Source: Ananas comosus | Lineage: Eukaryota; Streptophyta; Magnoliopsida; Poales; Bromeliaceae | NCBI RefSeq assembly: GCF_001540865.1 | Contig: NC_033625.1 | Coordinates: 11,012,190-11,076,189, forward strand | Direction: 5' to 3' | DNA: 64,000 nt | Shown here: positions 1 through 12,163 of the stretch, one piece after another | How the letters are laid out: every line of letters starts with the position of its first letter | Numbering within the stretch: position 1 is the first letter of the stretch | Translations under genes and position numbers: made by a program | Notes under the pieces: generated by a model | Told to the model about the DNA's origin: nothing | Database searches by the model: none | What the model saw: the letters and a program-made list of their open reading frames with translations, nothing else

Positions 1-2468
1 TATTAATCATCATTTATCGAATGACTTTACGATTTACCTCAAAATAAGGCTTTACATTTCTTTCTTTACACTCACTAAACATCCAATTTACAAAATGATA
101 AAAGGGTGTCCACTAACAAATTGTTTACCCAACATTGGTGGCCTGTGACCTAAGGCACGTACTTACCTCGGTCGTCGCCGCTCGCTCGGTCCCGCTCTAT
201 GTGAAAGTGGGTGGAGAACTAACAACAAATTCCCGTGGGTTCGCGCCTCACATTCACCGACTTTCCCACTAGGACTAACTCACGGCATAATAAGAAAGGT
301 CATAAGCTGACAATATGGTAACCAATTGATATAACTGATGCTAATATGCTCTGAACAAAAGCAAGGAATATGCTCCAAATTACAATTGAGATTATGCCAA
401 ATTCTCTTATTCTCTTTCACTTCACTCTTTGTTCTTTGTTTCTTTGTTTCTTATACACTTTTTTCTTTGCTCTTTTGTCTTTAATCTTAAAGGCTAGCCC
501 GGGGTCGCACCTTAACTGCCTTCCTTATAGTCCATTCATCGCAGGAATCTTACCGGCTAGCGACCGTCTTACTGGTTTACTCCAACCGGTATGCATTAAA
601 ACTCCGGAGCGCATCGCCGAGGGGAAGCGACCGCCATCTCGAGCACGGAACTCATAGCAGTAATGATCACTATCTTAACTCAAAGGAATTATAAGTTCAA
701 TCTTGCTTTACACTAGCTCATGTTTTTGTACATCCTTTATGTTATGCACACATCACTTTATGTTGCAACTCATGCATCACATTTCTTTACATTTTCATTA
801 CTCTTGGCTAATTTCTAGCTATCTTGTTCTTATTGCCCCCACATTTACTTTAACTTTACACGTTTGTCATTTGTCATCATCTTATATCCTTAGTCTCTTT
901 TACATCACACTACTCTAGTCTGTCATTTCACATCTAGCTTTTATCGATTGCCACGTCGATCTATGTCATTGTGCCACTTGTTCTTTTGCTCCTTGGTGTT
1001 GCCACTTTAATCTCTCATGATCACATAAGGGTTTTCGACATCACATATTCTCATTCATCATATTCATGCAGTTGTAGCTACAATCATGCATCATTACGTT
1101 TTCATCATTACTTTCCGTATTATGCATGCACAAAACATATACATATCATGCTCAAATTGAATGACACATTAGCATAGAAGGTAAGTTCAATGAGTTTGAG
1201 AAGCACCACCCACTTGTAGGTTTTCAAAGTTGGTCGATGATTTTCTTTTGGAATTTTAGCATGCTGTGTTCTTACCTGCGGCAAAACGAACCCACTTCAT
1301 TCAGCGCCATTTTGCCCATAACTTATCCATACGGCTTTTACGTAACGGTAATCGAGCGCACCAACGACGTCAAAATATCCCCAATTAGTGTGTTTTAGTG
1401 AGGTCAATTTGCACTTGGAAACCTCATGAGCAAAAGGCCCAATTTGGGCACTACTCATACAAATGTAAACCTAGCTTTGGGATCTTCCAGAAAGCCAAAG
1501 TAGCTTAAATTTTACTCTAAAAATGTTCATTAGAACACCACTTCTTAGGCTTTCCAGAAACCCTAATTAATTTCACCATGAGAGGGTCAGCTCTTCTTGA
1601 AGATTTACCAGTCCAACATACAACCCATGGTTTGATCTCAAAAAAAGACCAAAGAGAGCCTTCAAAGACTTAAAGCTACCATAAAAACCATTTTACGGTA
1701 TTCAATCCCATATTTAGGAGTTTCTAGCATGATTAGGGTTGAAGATTACCTCAAAGCTTTTCCCTAAACTTCACTAGAGAGGAAGAGATGAAGCCTCTTT
1801 GCCTCCAAACAAGCTTTCTTCATATCACTTCTTCTCCTTCTTTCTGTCCTTCTTCCTTTCTTCCGTTCTTCTCCTTCTTTGTTTCTAGAGAGAGAAAGAG
1901 AGGAGATTCGTGTGAGAGGGAGACAGTCGCGAAATGAGGAGCAATCTTATTAACCCCCCTAAATAGCTATTGGTTGCAAAATTCCAGCTACAACCCTCAA
2001 CTTTACTTTAATACAACTGCCCGAAACTGGGCAGTTTCGCTGCAGGCAGGGACCGGTCTCTCCGGCAGGCGAACCGGTTACCGAACGTCTCCACCTGCGC
2101 AGCCAGAGCTCGACTTGCGAGCGATGCGACCGGTCTCTCTCTGATGGCACCGATCTCTGGGGGACGGTCCTCAGGCAGAACCGCTGTTCCCGAGGAGGCT
2201 GATCTTTCCAGGACTTAGCCGATTTTATCGGCTGTCTCATTCTGCACAGCGTTACGGGGAGACCGCTCTCTACCCACAGGGACGGTCCCCGAGAAGCTCA
2301 AAAATCTGCAGGTTTTGCCACGATTGATTCTTTACCTCATCTTGAAACTTCGCAACTCACTTAATTCATTTAACACGTTCGGATTTCCGAAGTGTACCTG
2401 TCCTCGCACCGTTTGCGTCAATTGACTAAAGTTCGACTTTATTTTGCCGGAAATTTGCATATATTACA
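1..2468 (-). repeat. Gypsy LTR (minus strand; 3' LTR of the relic at 2469-4330), left end cut by window
   Basis: On the minus strand the sequence starts TGTAATATATGC at 2468, directly after a purine tract (AAGGGTGGAGAA) that reads as a polypurine tract. It holds palindromic GACCGGTCTC units (2047-2290) and a CT/GA-rich stretch (1788-1925), the same order as the other large LTRs here. The other LTR end is not reached within the window. Confidence 0.65.
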
Positions 2469-4330
2469 TTCTCCACCCTTAAAAAATTTGTCTGCCGAAT
2501 TACGGCGCTTACCTTAATCGTCGATTCAAACAGTGCGGATTTACTCTCTCCGGCCATTGAGCTCATCGAGCTCCCAATGGCTATCCTCGCGCCGACGTCG
2601 GTTGCCCATTGCGACTTTCACATATAAGGGATTTTGGCGACTTCGCACTTCTTAACTTCTCGATCGAGGATGCCACACGGGGTACCTCAGAGACATGTCT
2701 TCGCGTTAGCTCACGGTGCTCGTATTCCAATAATGTGCCGCAGTTTCGGACTTATCACTTCAAGATTCGACCATGAAACAATTGTGAACTCCCGCGAGTC
2801 CGGTGTCAGTGCCGAGTTTATACAGCACCGCACCCACGTTGCCATATCTCAAACGCGTTCCGACATATCGGGACTCAATTTCCACGGACCCAAATCGCTA
2901 AAACTCCTCGCCAATTGGCGATACTCTAGAATACACGGTCTCCAACCGCGAACTCCAAATCCTTTCTTCGCTTGTCGCGTCATACTCTTTTGCCGAGATT
3001 GCGCCATCTCGCCAACCGTTGACCGGCAATGCGAAAACGTTCTCTATTCGACTCCCGCCACCCACATCCGGGCAAGAGCGCTCACTCGCCCACGTCGCTC
3101 CCAATGATAGGAGAACGACAATTTTCGACCATATAGCTGCCTCAAAAGGCGGCGTACGCCTAGCTTTCTTGATAACTGCTTATTATAGGCATAAGCAAGA
3201 AAACATGCCTCCTCCTTATGTAATCTAGCACACACCGCTCGAAGTAAATCCTCAAGATTTGTATCGTCTCGGCTCCGATTGTCCATCACTCTCGAGGATG
3301 AAACGCCTTGTACTGAAGTCGAGCCGTGTGCCTAGCGCGTCTTGAACTCTTTCCAAAAGTGGTATGTGAACTGGGGTCGCCGAATCGACACGATCGACAC
3401 CGAACCCATGAAGTCTCACAACCTCCGTCGAAGATAAACCTTGTGCTAGTTGTCTCCCGAACCGAGTATTGTATCGCCAGAAGGTGGCGACTTTGCTCAT
3501 CGATCCACTAATTATTATATCGCGTCGTCGTCCGCACTGTATCGCAGGCAAACCGATAAAAAGGTCCATCGCTATCTCTTCCCGTTCCAAACGGGTAATT
3601 GGTAGAGCTTTGTAGTTTCCGCCGGAAATCGGCGGCCACTATATTACTTAGGTTTGGCACGCTCCGTTAAAATTGCTGCCACGAATTCCCAATATCTTTT
3701 TCGATAACCCGGCCCCCAATAGTGCTCTTTTCAAATCCATTGTACTTTTAGTGCCGCCGGTGTAACTATAGGGAGATTGAATGCCAGCTTCTTGGCATTA
3801 ATCCGCCCTTGATAAAACTCATCATCCTGGGCACACTCCGATCCGATTCGAATATCGAAGTTGCCAGCCATTCAACTCCAACGCCAAAATCTGGCATTTA
3901 CGCTCCTCAACATCACCCCGAACCTTTGAAGATAAGGAATTCGAAGCTTAACTTCCTTAATTCTCACTCGAATAGGGGTCGGTTAGCAACAATCAAATGC
4001 GGCAAGATGTACCGGCCCCCGGCGCTACCACTTCCAACCCGAATCGTTGCATCTTCCTTTTGCAAAGCGGTTGAGCGTAATCGCGTTGCTAAGTTCTCCG
4101 CTGACTTTCTAACTCAAGGCATCGCCACATTGCTTTTCCCGGCGTGTATATATAGTGGAATCATAGTTGTAATACACTGGATCTTAGCAACTTGCAGTTC
4201 GAGTCTTTGATCATGTGTGTGGAGTAAACCTTTCCACAGTTTTTGAGGGTCGTTGATAGTGTCCGATCCCCTGGGCACGCACCCGAGCGGTAGTTGGTTT
4301 AGAGACTTGGCCACCAAAAATCCAAAATTA
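2469..4330 (-). mobile_element. Decayed Ty3/Gypsy retrotransposon (RNase H end, integrase, chromodomain side)
   Basis: Minus-strand translation, read in shifting frames, gives recognisable pieces in order: HAGKSNVAMPLS (RNase H/connection, usually GKxNVVADALSR) near 4130; WEREEIAMDLFIGLP, VVRLHGF and ALGTRLDFSTxxxxxxxDGQ (integrase core) at 3252-3590; NLEDLLRAVC and ALYGRK at 3044-3260; then AKEYDATSEERI and LAGVHNCFM pieces of the C-terminal part down to about 2640. Many stops and frameshifts: no intact protein. It is probably of the chromovirus Tekay/Del type, judged from the integrase wording only. Confidence 0.8.
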
Positions 4331-4938
4331 AAATTTATTTAGCAGCCCTCGGATAGCCATGCAGCAGGCTAATGTACCGCGAACAAGACTGGCCTGTCCG
4401 CTACAAGGGTTGAGGTTGTACCGGTCAGCCATCGGTGTACCGGTACAAAGCCGCAGAACCGAGCAACCGACCTCGGCGTGCATTTTCGTCGGCCTGTACG
4501 GTACAAGAAACCCGCTGATACCGTACGAAGGAAGGCCAGATCAGCTGCAGTTTTTCTGCAGTGGCTTTTTTGCCTATTGTTAGCCAATACTATAACAAGC
4601 ACCACGCCTAGGGCTTTTCTTTGAGTTGCCAACGCAGGGCAGACAAGGCTAGAAGCTTCTCTTTGGCTTCTCTTTGTTTAATCTCCCTCTAGCCTAGATT
4701 TTGATGATAATCGCTTTCCTTCCTCTTATTGTTCTCACCTTAATGGAGCTAGAACGCTTGAATTTGGAGCCTAAGTGAGGATAGATCTTGGGATTTAAAA
4801 TTAGAGCATTATTTGAAGTTTAAGAAGTAACATTACTTATCTACCTCTAATCTTGAGTTTTATTTGGATTTATGAGATGAACCCTAGAGTGGATATAGCG
4901 CTTGTATTTTGCGGCCTGTTTGAATATCCCTTCTCTTT
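4331..4938. repeat. LTR-like fragment with GTACCGGTAC palindromes, ends at gap
   Basis: A non-coding stretch between two opposed Gypsy relics. It contains several ACCGGTAC/TACCGG units (4375-4530), then a run with CTTTGG/TCTCTTTG repeats (4655-4690) and an A/T-rich part that stops at the N run. The layout resembles an LTR promoter-leader region, but neither end is visible. Assignment is tentative. Confidence 0.4.
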
Positions 4939-5038
4939 NNNNNNNNNNNNNNNNNNNNNNNNNNNNNNNNNNNNNNNNNNNNNNNNNNNNNNNNNNNNNN
5001 NNNNNNNNNNNNNNNNNNNNNNNNNNNNNNNNNNNNNN
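4939..5038. other. Assembly gap of exactly 100 N
   Basis: One hundred consecutive N. A round 100 is the usual placeholder for a gap of unknown size. It separates a minus-strand Gypsy relic from a plus-strand one, so their relative orientation and distance are unproven. Confidence 0.99.
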
Positions 5039-6620
5039 GCCCAACTGATTCGGCTTGTTATCTAACGACCTAATTGGAGGAGGACAGAAATTTGGCAACC
5101 TGAATCCGAGTTTCCAAAAAGGTGCAGCGCCAAACATCGAGGAAGGAGAGATGACGATTCAGGTGGACCGGCGGTGGCGCGCTCCGGTTTCGATAGCCGA
5201 TGGTTGCGTGCCCCGAGAATGGAGAGCTTCGGCGAGTTGATTCTACGAGAAGCTCATCGCGGGTCATCCATACGCGAGCACCCGGCGTTCCGCACAACGA
5301 TGTACATGAGTTGAGAGCACTTCTAGGTGGCCGGGATGAAAGGCTGATATTATCCGGCGCTTCGGCGATAGTGTTTGACGCTGTCAGAGTAAATGGCGGA
5401 GCGCTCGGTTCTCAGCCCCAGCTAAAGCATCACCATTCCCATCTGGTATATGAAGATAATATCTATGGATTTCCATACGTTGGCTGCCTCGCTCGACAGG
5501 GGCCCACGACGCCAATTTGGTGATTCGTGGATGTCGCTTGACCAAGTCAGCATCACTTTTCCGATCCACACACCTGGCGAAATAAGTTGGCTGCGGTAAA
5601 TGATGGACGAAGTAGTGAGCGTACACGGGGTGCCGAAATCGATTGTGTCGGATAGAGACCCCAATTTACGTTCCGCGATTTTGAAAAGCCCTGCACGAGC
5701 CCTTGACAGACCGGCTCGACTTCAGCAACTTGCATTTCATCCCCAGACGACGGCAAACTGAAACACCATCAGACGAGGAAGTTGGAGCGGGTGTCATCGA
5801 CTACAAAGGAGGCTGTTGTAAGTATTCGCCAATGGCCGATTCGTCCTACAACAATAGTTATGCACGCTAGTGTGGAGATGCACTGTTCGATGAGCTCTTT
5901 ATGGGCCGAATGCCGCTCTCGAACTATTTATTGGAGTGACGTTGCGAGCGCACTGAATTTGGCCGCCGATGTGTGGCGGGAGGCGGAAGAAAAGGTCGGC
6001 ACTTGCTCGGGCAAACGAGTTACTCACGCGGCAGCAATCCGAGCATACAGACTATGCGGATAGGCCGCCCGGCGAGATCTAGATTGCGGTGGGTGACCTG
6101 CGTCTCTTGAAGATCTCGCCTATTGATGGTGTAAGGCGAATGCAGTTCGGGAAAAGTGAGTCGCCCGATACATTGGCCCCATGAGACTGGAGCGGATTGA
6201 CGTGGCATATCGGCTGCCGTTGCCGGCCAACTTGCGGATGTGCATAACGGTATCCACTCTCCAAATCTTCGCAAATCACGTTCGCGATCCCGAGCATCTG
6301 TAATCTATAACTGAGCGCCCGGAACTTCAGAGGATCTGAGGCTACGAGGAATTCCCGGTGGAATTACTCGCTCGTGGAAAGTGCGCAAGTTAAAGGAGTC
6401 GAGAGATTCCTTATGTCGCGAGTCGTCGCGGTGACAAATTCATGATGATCGCGAAGCACCTGGGACTCGAGAGGAGATGAAGGCTGAAATTCCATCCCGA
6501 GTCTGTTTGAAGGCTAAATTGAGGTATGAACTTAGAATTTGAAAAATGTCTAATCAATTGTTTGAGTATTGAGTTCGTTTCGAGGACGAAACTCATTTTA
6601 GGTGGGAAGGATTAAGGAAG
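5039..6620 (+). mobile_element. Decayed Ty3/Gypsy retrotransposon, integrase and 3' end
   Basis: Broken plus-strand frames give, in order: ELILREAHRGSS (integrase zinc-finger lead-in, about 5230), VAGMKG (WxGMK), MDEVVSVHGVPKSIVSDRDP (5600-5670), LAFHPQTT (5735), ALYGPN and IYWSDV (5900-5940). At the 3' end RGRNSF sits just before the purine tract AGGTGGGAAGGATTAAGGAAG (6600-6620), as in Gypsy elements, and the LTR starts at 6621. Many stops; non-functional. Confidence 0.82.
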
Positions 6621-9135
6621 TGACATTTCGAAATCAGATGATATAGACTTCGATTAGAATCGCTATTCGTCTGAGGTGTAGCCTTCGAAAAGTCCGAAGC
6701 GTTATCAAATGCATAAAGTGCATTAAAAGAGGTCCGCACGGAGCACCAGTGCAAACTTGCAAACTGGACGCAGAAAGCCCTCGGGACCGGTCCCTGGCAG
6801 GAGGACCGGTCACATCAGGCAGGGTCGGAGGTCTCTGTTATCTTAGACTCGGTCCCTGGTGGGATCAGGGACCGTTCCGAGAAAGTTGGCCGCGACAGCC
6901 TTTAGCCCAATTTGCGCTAGGGAGTCGGAGGATGCAGGCTCTCGGGAACCGTCTCCCAAACAGGACACGTCCCCTGGGACCGGTCTCTCAGGCAAAGACC
7001 GTCCCGAACGCGAAAATCCTCTGCTCAAACAAATGGCACCTTTCGGGACCGGCTCCAAGTCGGGGAGACGGTCCTCCGCCGAAATGCCCAGGAGGTATGC
7101 ACCTAGGTAGTATAGGGTTTTATGGCAAAATGGCCTTTAATCTAGAGGTGGGGACCCTCTGCTCTCAACCTAGCTGCTTTTCTCTCTCTGCTTAAACCGC
7201 TCATCTTTTCATCTCTTCTCTCTTAAAAGAAAAGAAAAAAGAGAAGAAGAGAAAAGAAATGAAGAGAAGAAGAAGAGAAAGCAGAAGAAAGAGAAAGAGA
7301 AGACTAAAAAGAAGAAGAAAGATAACTTCTCTCTCGCTCTCCCTCAAGCCTTGAAGGAACCTTGTAGGGGTAATGCTCTAAATCCCTTTAAATGGTGTTT
7401 CTAGGGTTTGGCGTTTTTATGGTTTGAAGTGCGGACCTAATGAATAGGGAAGAAGGTTTCGAGCTCGCATTGAAGCTCGCACGGCACGGATTCTTCCCCG
7501 TGCCATCTCTAGGGCACGAAGAATTGGGTTTTTTGGTAAATCTAGGGTTTTGATCTAATCTAATAGGTTCGGCAAACGCCATTGCTAGGTCGCCGAACGC
7601 GTCGCGGAAGTCGGTTTCTTCGATCCGACAGCGGCGTGCGGAGAAATCGCTGAATCGGGTACTCGAGGCTCGCTGCGGCCGCGAGGAGTTGGAAGGCGGC
7701 GTACAAGAACCCCAACGTCGAGTTTTCTACTATCACGACATCGCACAGAGTGGGTGGTCCATCCCGAAGCAATCGGGCTCGCCTCCTATGTCTTAGTATA
7801 ATTTGATACTTGCATCTTGTATTATTCGCATATGGATTAGTGGGCATTGCTTCCTTATATTTTTCCTTCATCGGTATGTAGCGTACATCGGATAATTGAT
7901 CATTTGAATTGAATAAGGATTGGTCGCGAGATTTTGAATCCATGATGTAAAGCCAAATGATGAACTATGAAACCGAGTTGGCCATCTAGTTAATCAGTAA
8001 ACTAATGAACGAGTGGCATTAGTTGATAGGCGGCACAAACGAGCAATTCTAGTTAAATAGTGTAATGCGACCCTTATGGATATATGATGGATTGTGACCT
8101 TAGGAGGGACAGGGTATCCTCGAGCTTAGAGGATTTGATCATGCTCACGGTCTGTTTAAATCTTGTGATGGACGGCGCCCCACACGGTAGTCGCTCCGGT
8201 GTTGGTCACGGCCAGGATTGCCTATAGGCCCCAGCCAGACGTCGGTCCGTATGTAGTTGTATTCTCCCTAACGCGTCGAGATGGCTAATGGCCCCGCCAG
8301 ACGGTGGCTCGGGTCCGTAGTGTGAGTTTTGATCTCTCCCTACGCGTCGAGATGGCTAGGTGAGCTGTAGGCCGACCCTCGCGGTAACGATGAGATTAAG
8401 CAATAAATAATGAGTTAATGAATGAGTAATCAGCTTTCAATCTTTGGACGATGATAGAATCGTTAGTTGTTTATGCATTTCCTGTACTATGCATTGCATA
8501 TATTATGAATTGGGTGCATAGTAGCATAGCTTCTTTTGTCCGTCATTAGTTTTAAGCTTTTCCTTATCTACCTATCCATCCATTGGCTATATCTACTGGT
8601 GCCCCGCTTGGACCTAGTCGGGAGGATTCGCGAGTCGCGGTCCGAACCCCAACTGGGAACTAAGAAGTTAGTTCCTCAACCCATTTTTCTACAGTTCAGT
8701 TCGGGGTGTCCCGATGACCGCAGGATCGCGTAAGGCCCGCGTCTAGCGCATTATCTATCCTCCCTCTCTTTGCATTAGCCGTCACCGCCCCTTTGTATTT
8801 GAGAGTAGATGTTGTATAGGGTGAGGGTTGATTGCTTGTATTTATATTTTGGAAGAATGTAAAAGATGTATCTAAATGTAGTAAATCAAATGAATGTAAT
8901 AGATAGTCTCTTCTCTCTTATGTACTTGTATATGTTTCTATACTTGTATCTTGCTCTCGTCTTGTTCGCACTGGTTGTGCTCTTGTGATTATGTACTTAT
9001 GAATTGATTCCTGGGTAAATTCTTGTACATGATCGGTTGCTTAGCCTTGGGCGGACAGGGGAGACTCTGTCCGTTCGGCGTCTGTTCGACGCGCCCGGGG
9101 CCGGACCAAATTGGTAACGGTCTCGGGGCGTGACA
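6621..9135 (+). repeat. 3' LTR of the Gypsy relic at 5039-6620 (2.5 kb)
   Basis: Starts TGACATTTCG right after the polypurine tract and ends TCTCGGGGCGTGACA. Internal order: palindromic GGACCGGTC array (6782-7080), GA-rich leader (7186-7335), 75-bp tandem repeat (8211-8356), hairpin GGAACTAA-GAAG-TTAGTTCC (8656-8675) and hairpin CGGACAG...CTGTCCG (9052-9073). No 5' partner is visible, perhaps lost in the gap. Confidence 0.7.
8211..8356 (+). repeat. Tandem repeat of about 75 bp, two copies, inside LTR
   Basis: Two adjacent copies, each with GGCCCC, GCCAGACG, GGTCCGTA, then CTCCCTA and ACGCGTCGAGATGGCT. They differ at several positions, so the duplication is old. Confidence 0.75.
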
Positions 9136-10180
9136 TATTTTCTCTGCTAAACCTACACACAGACACAAGGAAAGGAAGAGGGGAAAGAAGATCCTCTCTC
9201 TCACTCTCCTCTTCTTCTTCTTCTTCTTCTTCTTCTCCTCCTCCAACTTAGATTTCGATGGAGATCGAGCTCGGGAAGCTTGAAGGAGTGGAGAATCGAG
9301 CTCTACCGCGTGTAGCGACTCGGGAAGCTCATGATCCGAGGTAAGTTCTTCGGATTAAGGTTTAGGGTTTTTGTTCAATCCCTTGAAATTGAGATTCTTG
9401 GGTTCCCTAGATAATTCTGCACTTATTTAATCAGAGATTCTCCATGAATTTTGGGTTATTTTTGGTGAAATTGGAATCTAGGGTTTGATTTGAGGTTTTT
9501 GGATTTTAAGACTAGAACTAAATTGATTCTCTAATACTTTAATTGAAGGTTAGAGATGGCCCTAAACAACTTTAACTTGGAAATCGACAGGCGTTCAGTG
9601 ATCAATTTCGAGTAATGAACCGAAGTGATTAGGTCACTTCCACGTCGAATGAGTAAAATTTAATATTATTTTTACTTGATACATGTAATGGTAGTTTAAT
9701 TGGTAAGTATGGATGTGGAAATCATATATTACTAGAATAATTAACTACCATTGGACATAACACTAGGCAAGTGGAAACATATAGGGTATATATGCATGCC
9801 TAGGTGTGGATAATGAACATGGGTCGATTAACTATAGAAAAATTAGAGAACTCGACAAAGAGTCAAGGAGTAAATGTCATGAAAGTTATGAATCCTAGGT
9901 ATGGACAACTAGGATAAGAAGAACGTGATTGGGTATTGAACCTAGTGTCATGGTTGAAAAATAGTGGTAGGATGACCACTTGGATTGGAATGTCATTAAA
10001 CCTAGAGTTGAGTGAACCTAGGTGAGAAAGACATAGAACCTAGTGTTGTTGAACCTAGATTATGAAACATAGTGCTAGGATGATCACTTGGACATAAGAA
10101 CATGGACCTAGAAAGGTTGACAACGTAGGATAAATATTGAACCGTTGAGATTTGTGAAGTGGATTCCGGAATTCCTAGAC

Positions 10181-10515
10181 TGATACTTGCAGGTATGTGT
10201 GGTATTCCTCGCCTCGCAAGTTTTGTGGCTGCTGGTACGTGTGGTTCTCCTCGCTCGGCAGTGATTGATACTTGCGGGTTATGTGTGGTTCTCCTCGCCC
10301 AGCAAATGAATCATGACTGCGGGTACGTGTGGTTCTCACCCGGCAGCGATTCATGATTACGGGTACGTGTGGTTCTCCTTGCCCGGCAGTGGTTGATACT
10401 TGCGGGTATGTGTGGTTCTCCTCGCCCAGCAAGTGAATTATGACTACGGGTGTGCGTGATTCTCCTCGCCCGGCAGCGATTCATGATTATGGGTATGTGT
10501 GGTTCTCCTCGCCCG
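10181..10515 (+). repeat. Minisatellite, about 55-bp unit, six to seven copies
   Basis: Copies share GGGTAYGTGTGGTTCTCCTC, then GCCCGGCAGYG, then ATTGATACTTGC or ATTCATGATTAC. Units alternate between two subtypes. The short ORFs across it on both strands are by-products of the repeat. Confidence 0.85.
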
Positions 10516-10516
10516 A

Positions 10517-10652
10517 CGACTTGAGCCATTGTTGGCGTGTGCGACGATTTCGCCACCAGATGGCTAAGTCAAGTAAAGGATTATGCTGCCTGGCGACTTG
10601 AGCCATTGTTGGCGTGTGCGACGATTTCGCCGCCATGTGGCTAAGTAAAGGA
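10517..10652 (+). repeat. 77-bp tandem duplication
   Basis: Two copies of CGACTTGAGCCATTGTTGGC followed by GTGTGCGACGATTTCGCC and ATGTGGCTAAGT, directly after the minisatellite. Confidence 0.85.
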
Positions 10653-11384
10653 ACGCGATAAGCTATGGATGATTGACTCAAGACCGAGTCGAGTGATATA
10701 GCTTGGCTAAGATAAGAAAAACCTTAGGAGCGGATTGGATGAGATATGGGTAATGAAATAAAAGGTAAAAAAAAGTAGAACTACTTGCATGATTTTATAC
10801 TATCGCATTTATTTGAGGCATAAACATGATGTTTATTATCGTATATAGTTGAGTTATTTGTTTTTCTATTGAACTAACGTGCTTATGTTGCCTCCTTTGG
10901 ACCTGGTGGGTCGAGCTCTTTTCTTGGTTGGCCGTACCTACTAGAAACTATGTTTATAGTTCTCATCTCCATATTTTTCAAGTCCACATGTGAGCAGCAC
11001 GGTGGCGCGAGGAAAAGGCGTAGCTCAGTAAATAGCGCCCTACCACTTGTGACCAGGATAGAAGTACCCTCTACTACGTAGCTTAGAGGTATTAAAATGA
11101 AAAGAAAGAAAAATAAAATTGTAATAATAATCTAATTGTATTTGGAAAGAAAAATGTAAATGTAATGTGAATGCTTGTACTACTAGGTTAGTTATTTATA
11201 TTTATGATACTCTCCTTATACAATCTATATATGAATTCTATTCATGTTTGGAATGTTTTGAATTATACGGATTGTGACGCCTTGGACGAACAGGAATAAC
11301 TCTGTCCGTTCGGCGGGTCTGGCACACACACCCGTGCAGGCTGCTTCCACCTATTTGGGGAAGGGATGGCAAGGCGTGACAATA

Positions 11385-11680
11385 AAGACATACAAATATC
11401 GGCATGTGAAAAGGCAGATACAAAACATGTTATACTATGAATCACTTTATTGTAGAATCCTATGACCCAACAAATACATAGAACAACCAAAGAAGATATG
11501 TCCAGCATCAAAATCCTTGCTGGACACATATGTGGTACAACAATAGGAGAATTTTGATAAAGAAATATAAATATAGGCATATGAAAAGGCAGATACAACA
11601 CATAACTACTGAGTCACTTTATTGCAGCGTCCTGTGACACAAAAAATACGTAGAACAACCAAAGAAGACACATCTTGAGA
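11385..11680. repeat. Diverged tandem duplication, period about 169 bp
   Basis: Blocks starting AAAGACATACAAATAT (11386) and AAAGAAATATAAATATAG (11558) share ATGAAAAGGCAGATACAA, TCACTTTATTG and AGAACAACCAAAGAAGA in the same order. No gene; 11681-12082 between it and the SBE3 exon shows nothing further that I recognise. Confidence 0.7.
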
Positions 11681-12082
11681 GTGACAAACTTTCTGATATT
11701 CGCAAATCCCAACATAGAATCGCGATCAATTTAACTCGAGCTTTACATGATGCATAATAAAGAGAGATGACAACCACAACAAAGGATCCTTTAGTAGATG
11801 TTCGGATATTTCACTTAAATTATTTTCTATCATATTATAAATTTTATCTTTGAATTATTTTAAAGAACTAGCACGGTACTGTTTTTCCTTTTTTTTCTTT
11901 GTTTGGGGGGGGTGGGGACGAGGACTAGCATGGTATTTCATGCTTTATGCAGAAGTGATTTAAATAATTTATAATTTATGAACACCTGCATTCGAGCAAG
12001 CAAGAAGGACCATTTATTCATTTTATCCAAATAGATACATACTTTATATAAGTTATTAAAATTAAGCATAAAATATTCATAC

Positions 12083-12163
12083 CATAGTCAAATCATTACA
12101 ATGGTGAACACTGGGTGAACTTCTAGAAAGTATCCTTTCATTTTCATCCAAGCTCATCATGTC
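12083..12163 (-). CDS. SBE3: SBE3 exon (last visible): LDENERILSR segment
   Basis: An 81-nt, phase 0 to 0 exon (acceptor CTCCTTTATAG, donor GTATGA). It encodes DMMSLDENERILSRSSPSVH then HCNDLTM. It follows FNFDM of the previous exon and matches the start of the C-terminal beta domain. Roughly 90 to 110 more residues are expected. I found no exon for them between 1 and 12082, so they probably lie beyond base 1, behind an intron of over 12 kb. Confidence 0.9.

Larger units (their letters stand above)
9136..11381 (+). repeat. LTR fragment of a second Gypsy-type family
   Basis: Begins abruptly after the neighbouring LTR end and finishes GGCAAGGCGTGACA at 11381. It shows a CT/GA-rich leader with a CTT microsatellite (9150-9245), minisatellites (10181-10652), the hairpin AACTAT-GTTT-ATAGTT at 10946-10961, and a degraded CGGACAG/CTGTCCG motif near 11287-11312. 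The 5' end and TSD are not resolved. No coding sequence seen. Confidence 0.6.

Noticed and set aside
8211..8356. CRISPR-like or other spaced repeat array
   Set aside because: Directly tandem, only two diverged copies, in a plant LTR; no spacer pattern. The same holds for the other minisatellites.
10175..10681. Overlapping repeat-containing ORFs
   Set aside because: They are the 55-bp minisatellite read in several frames, not a repeat protein.
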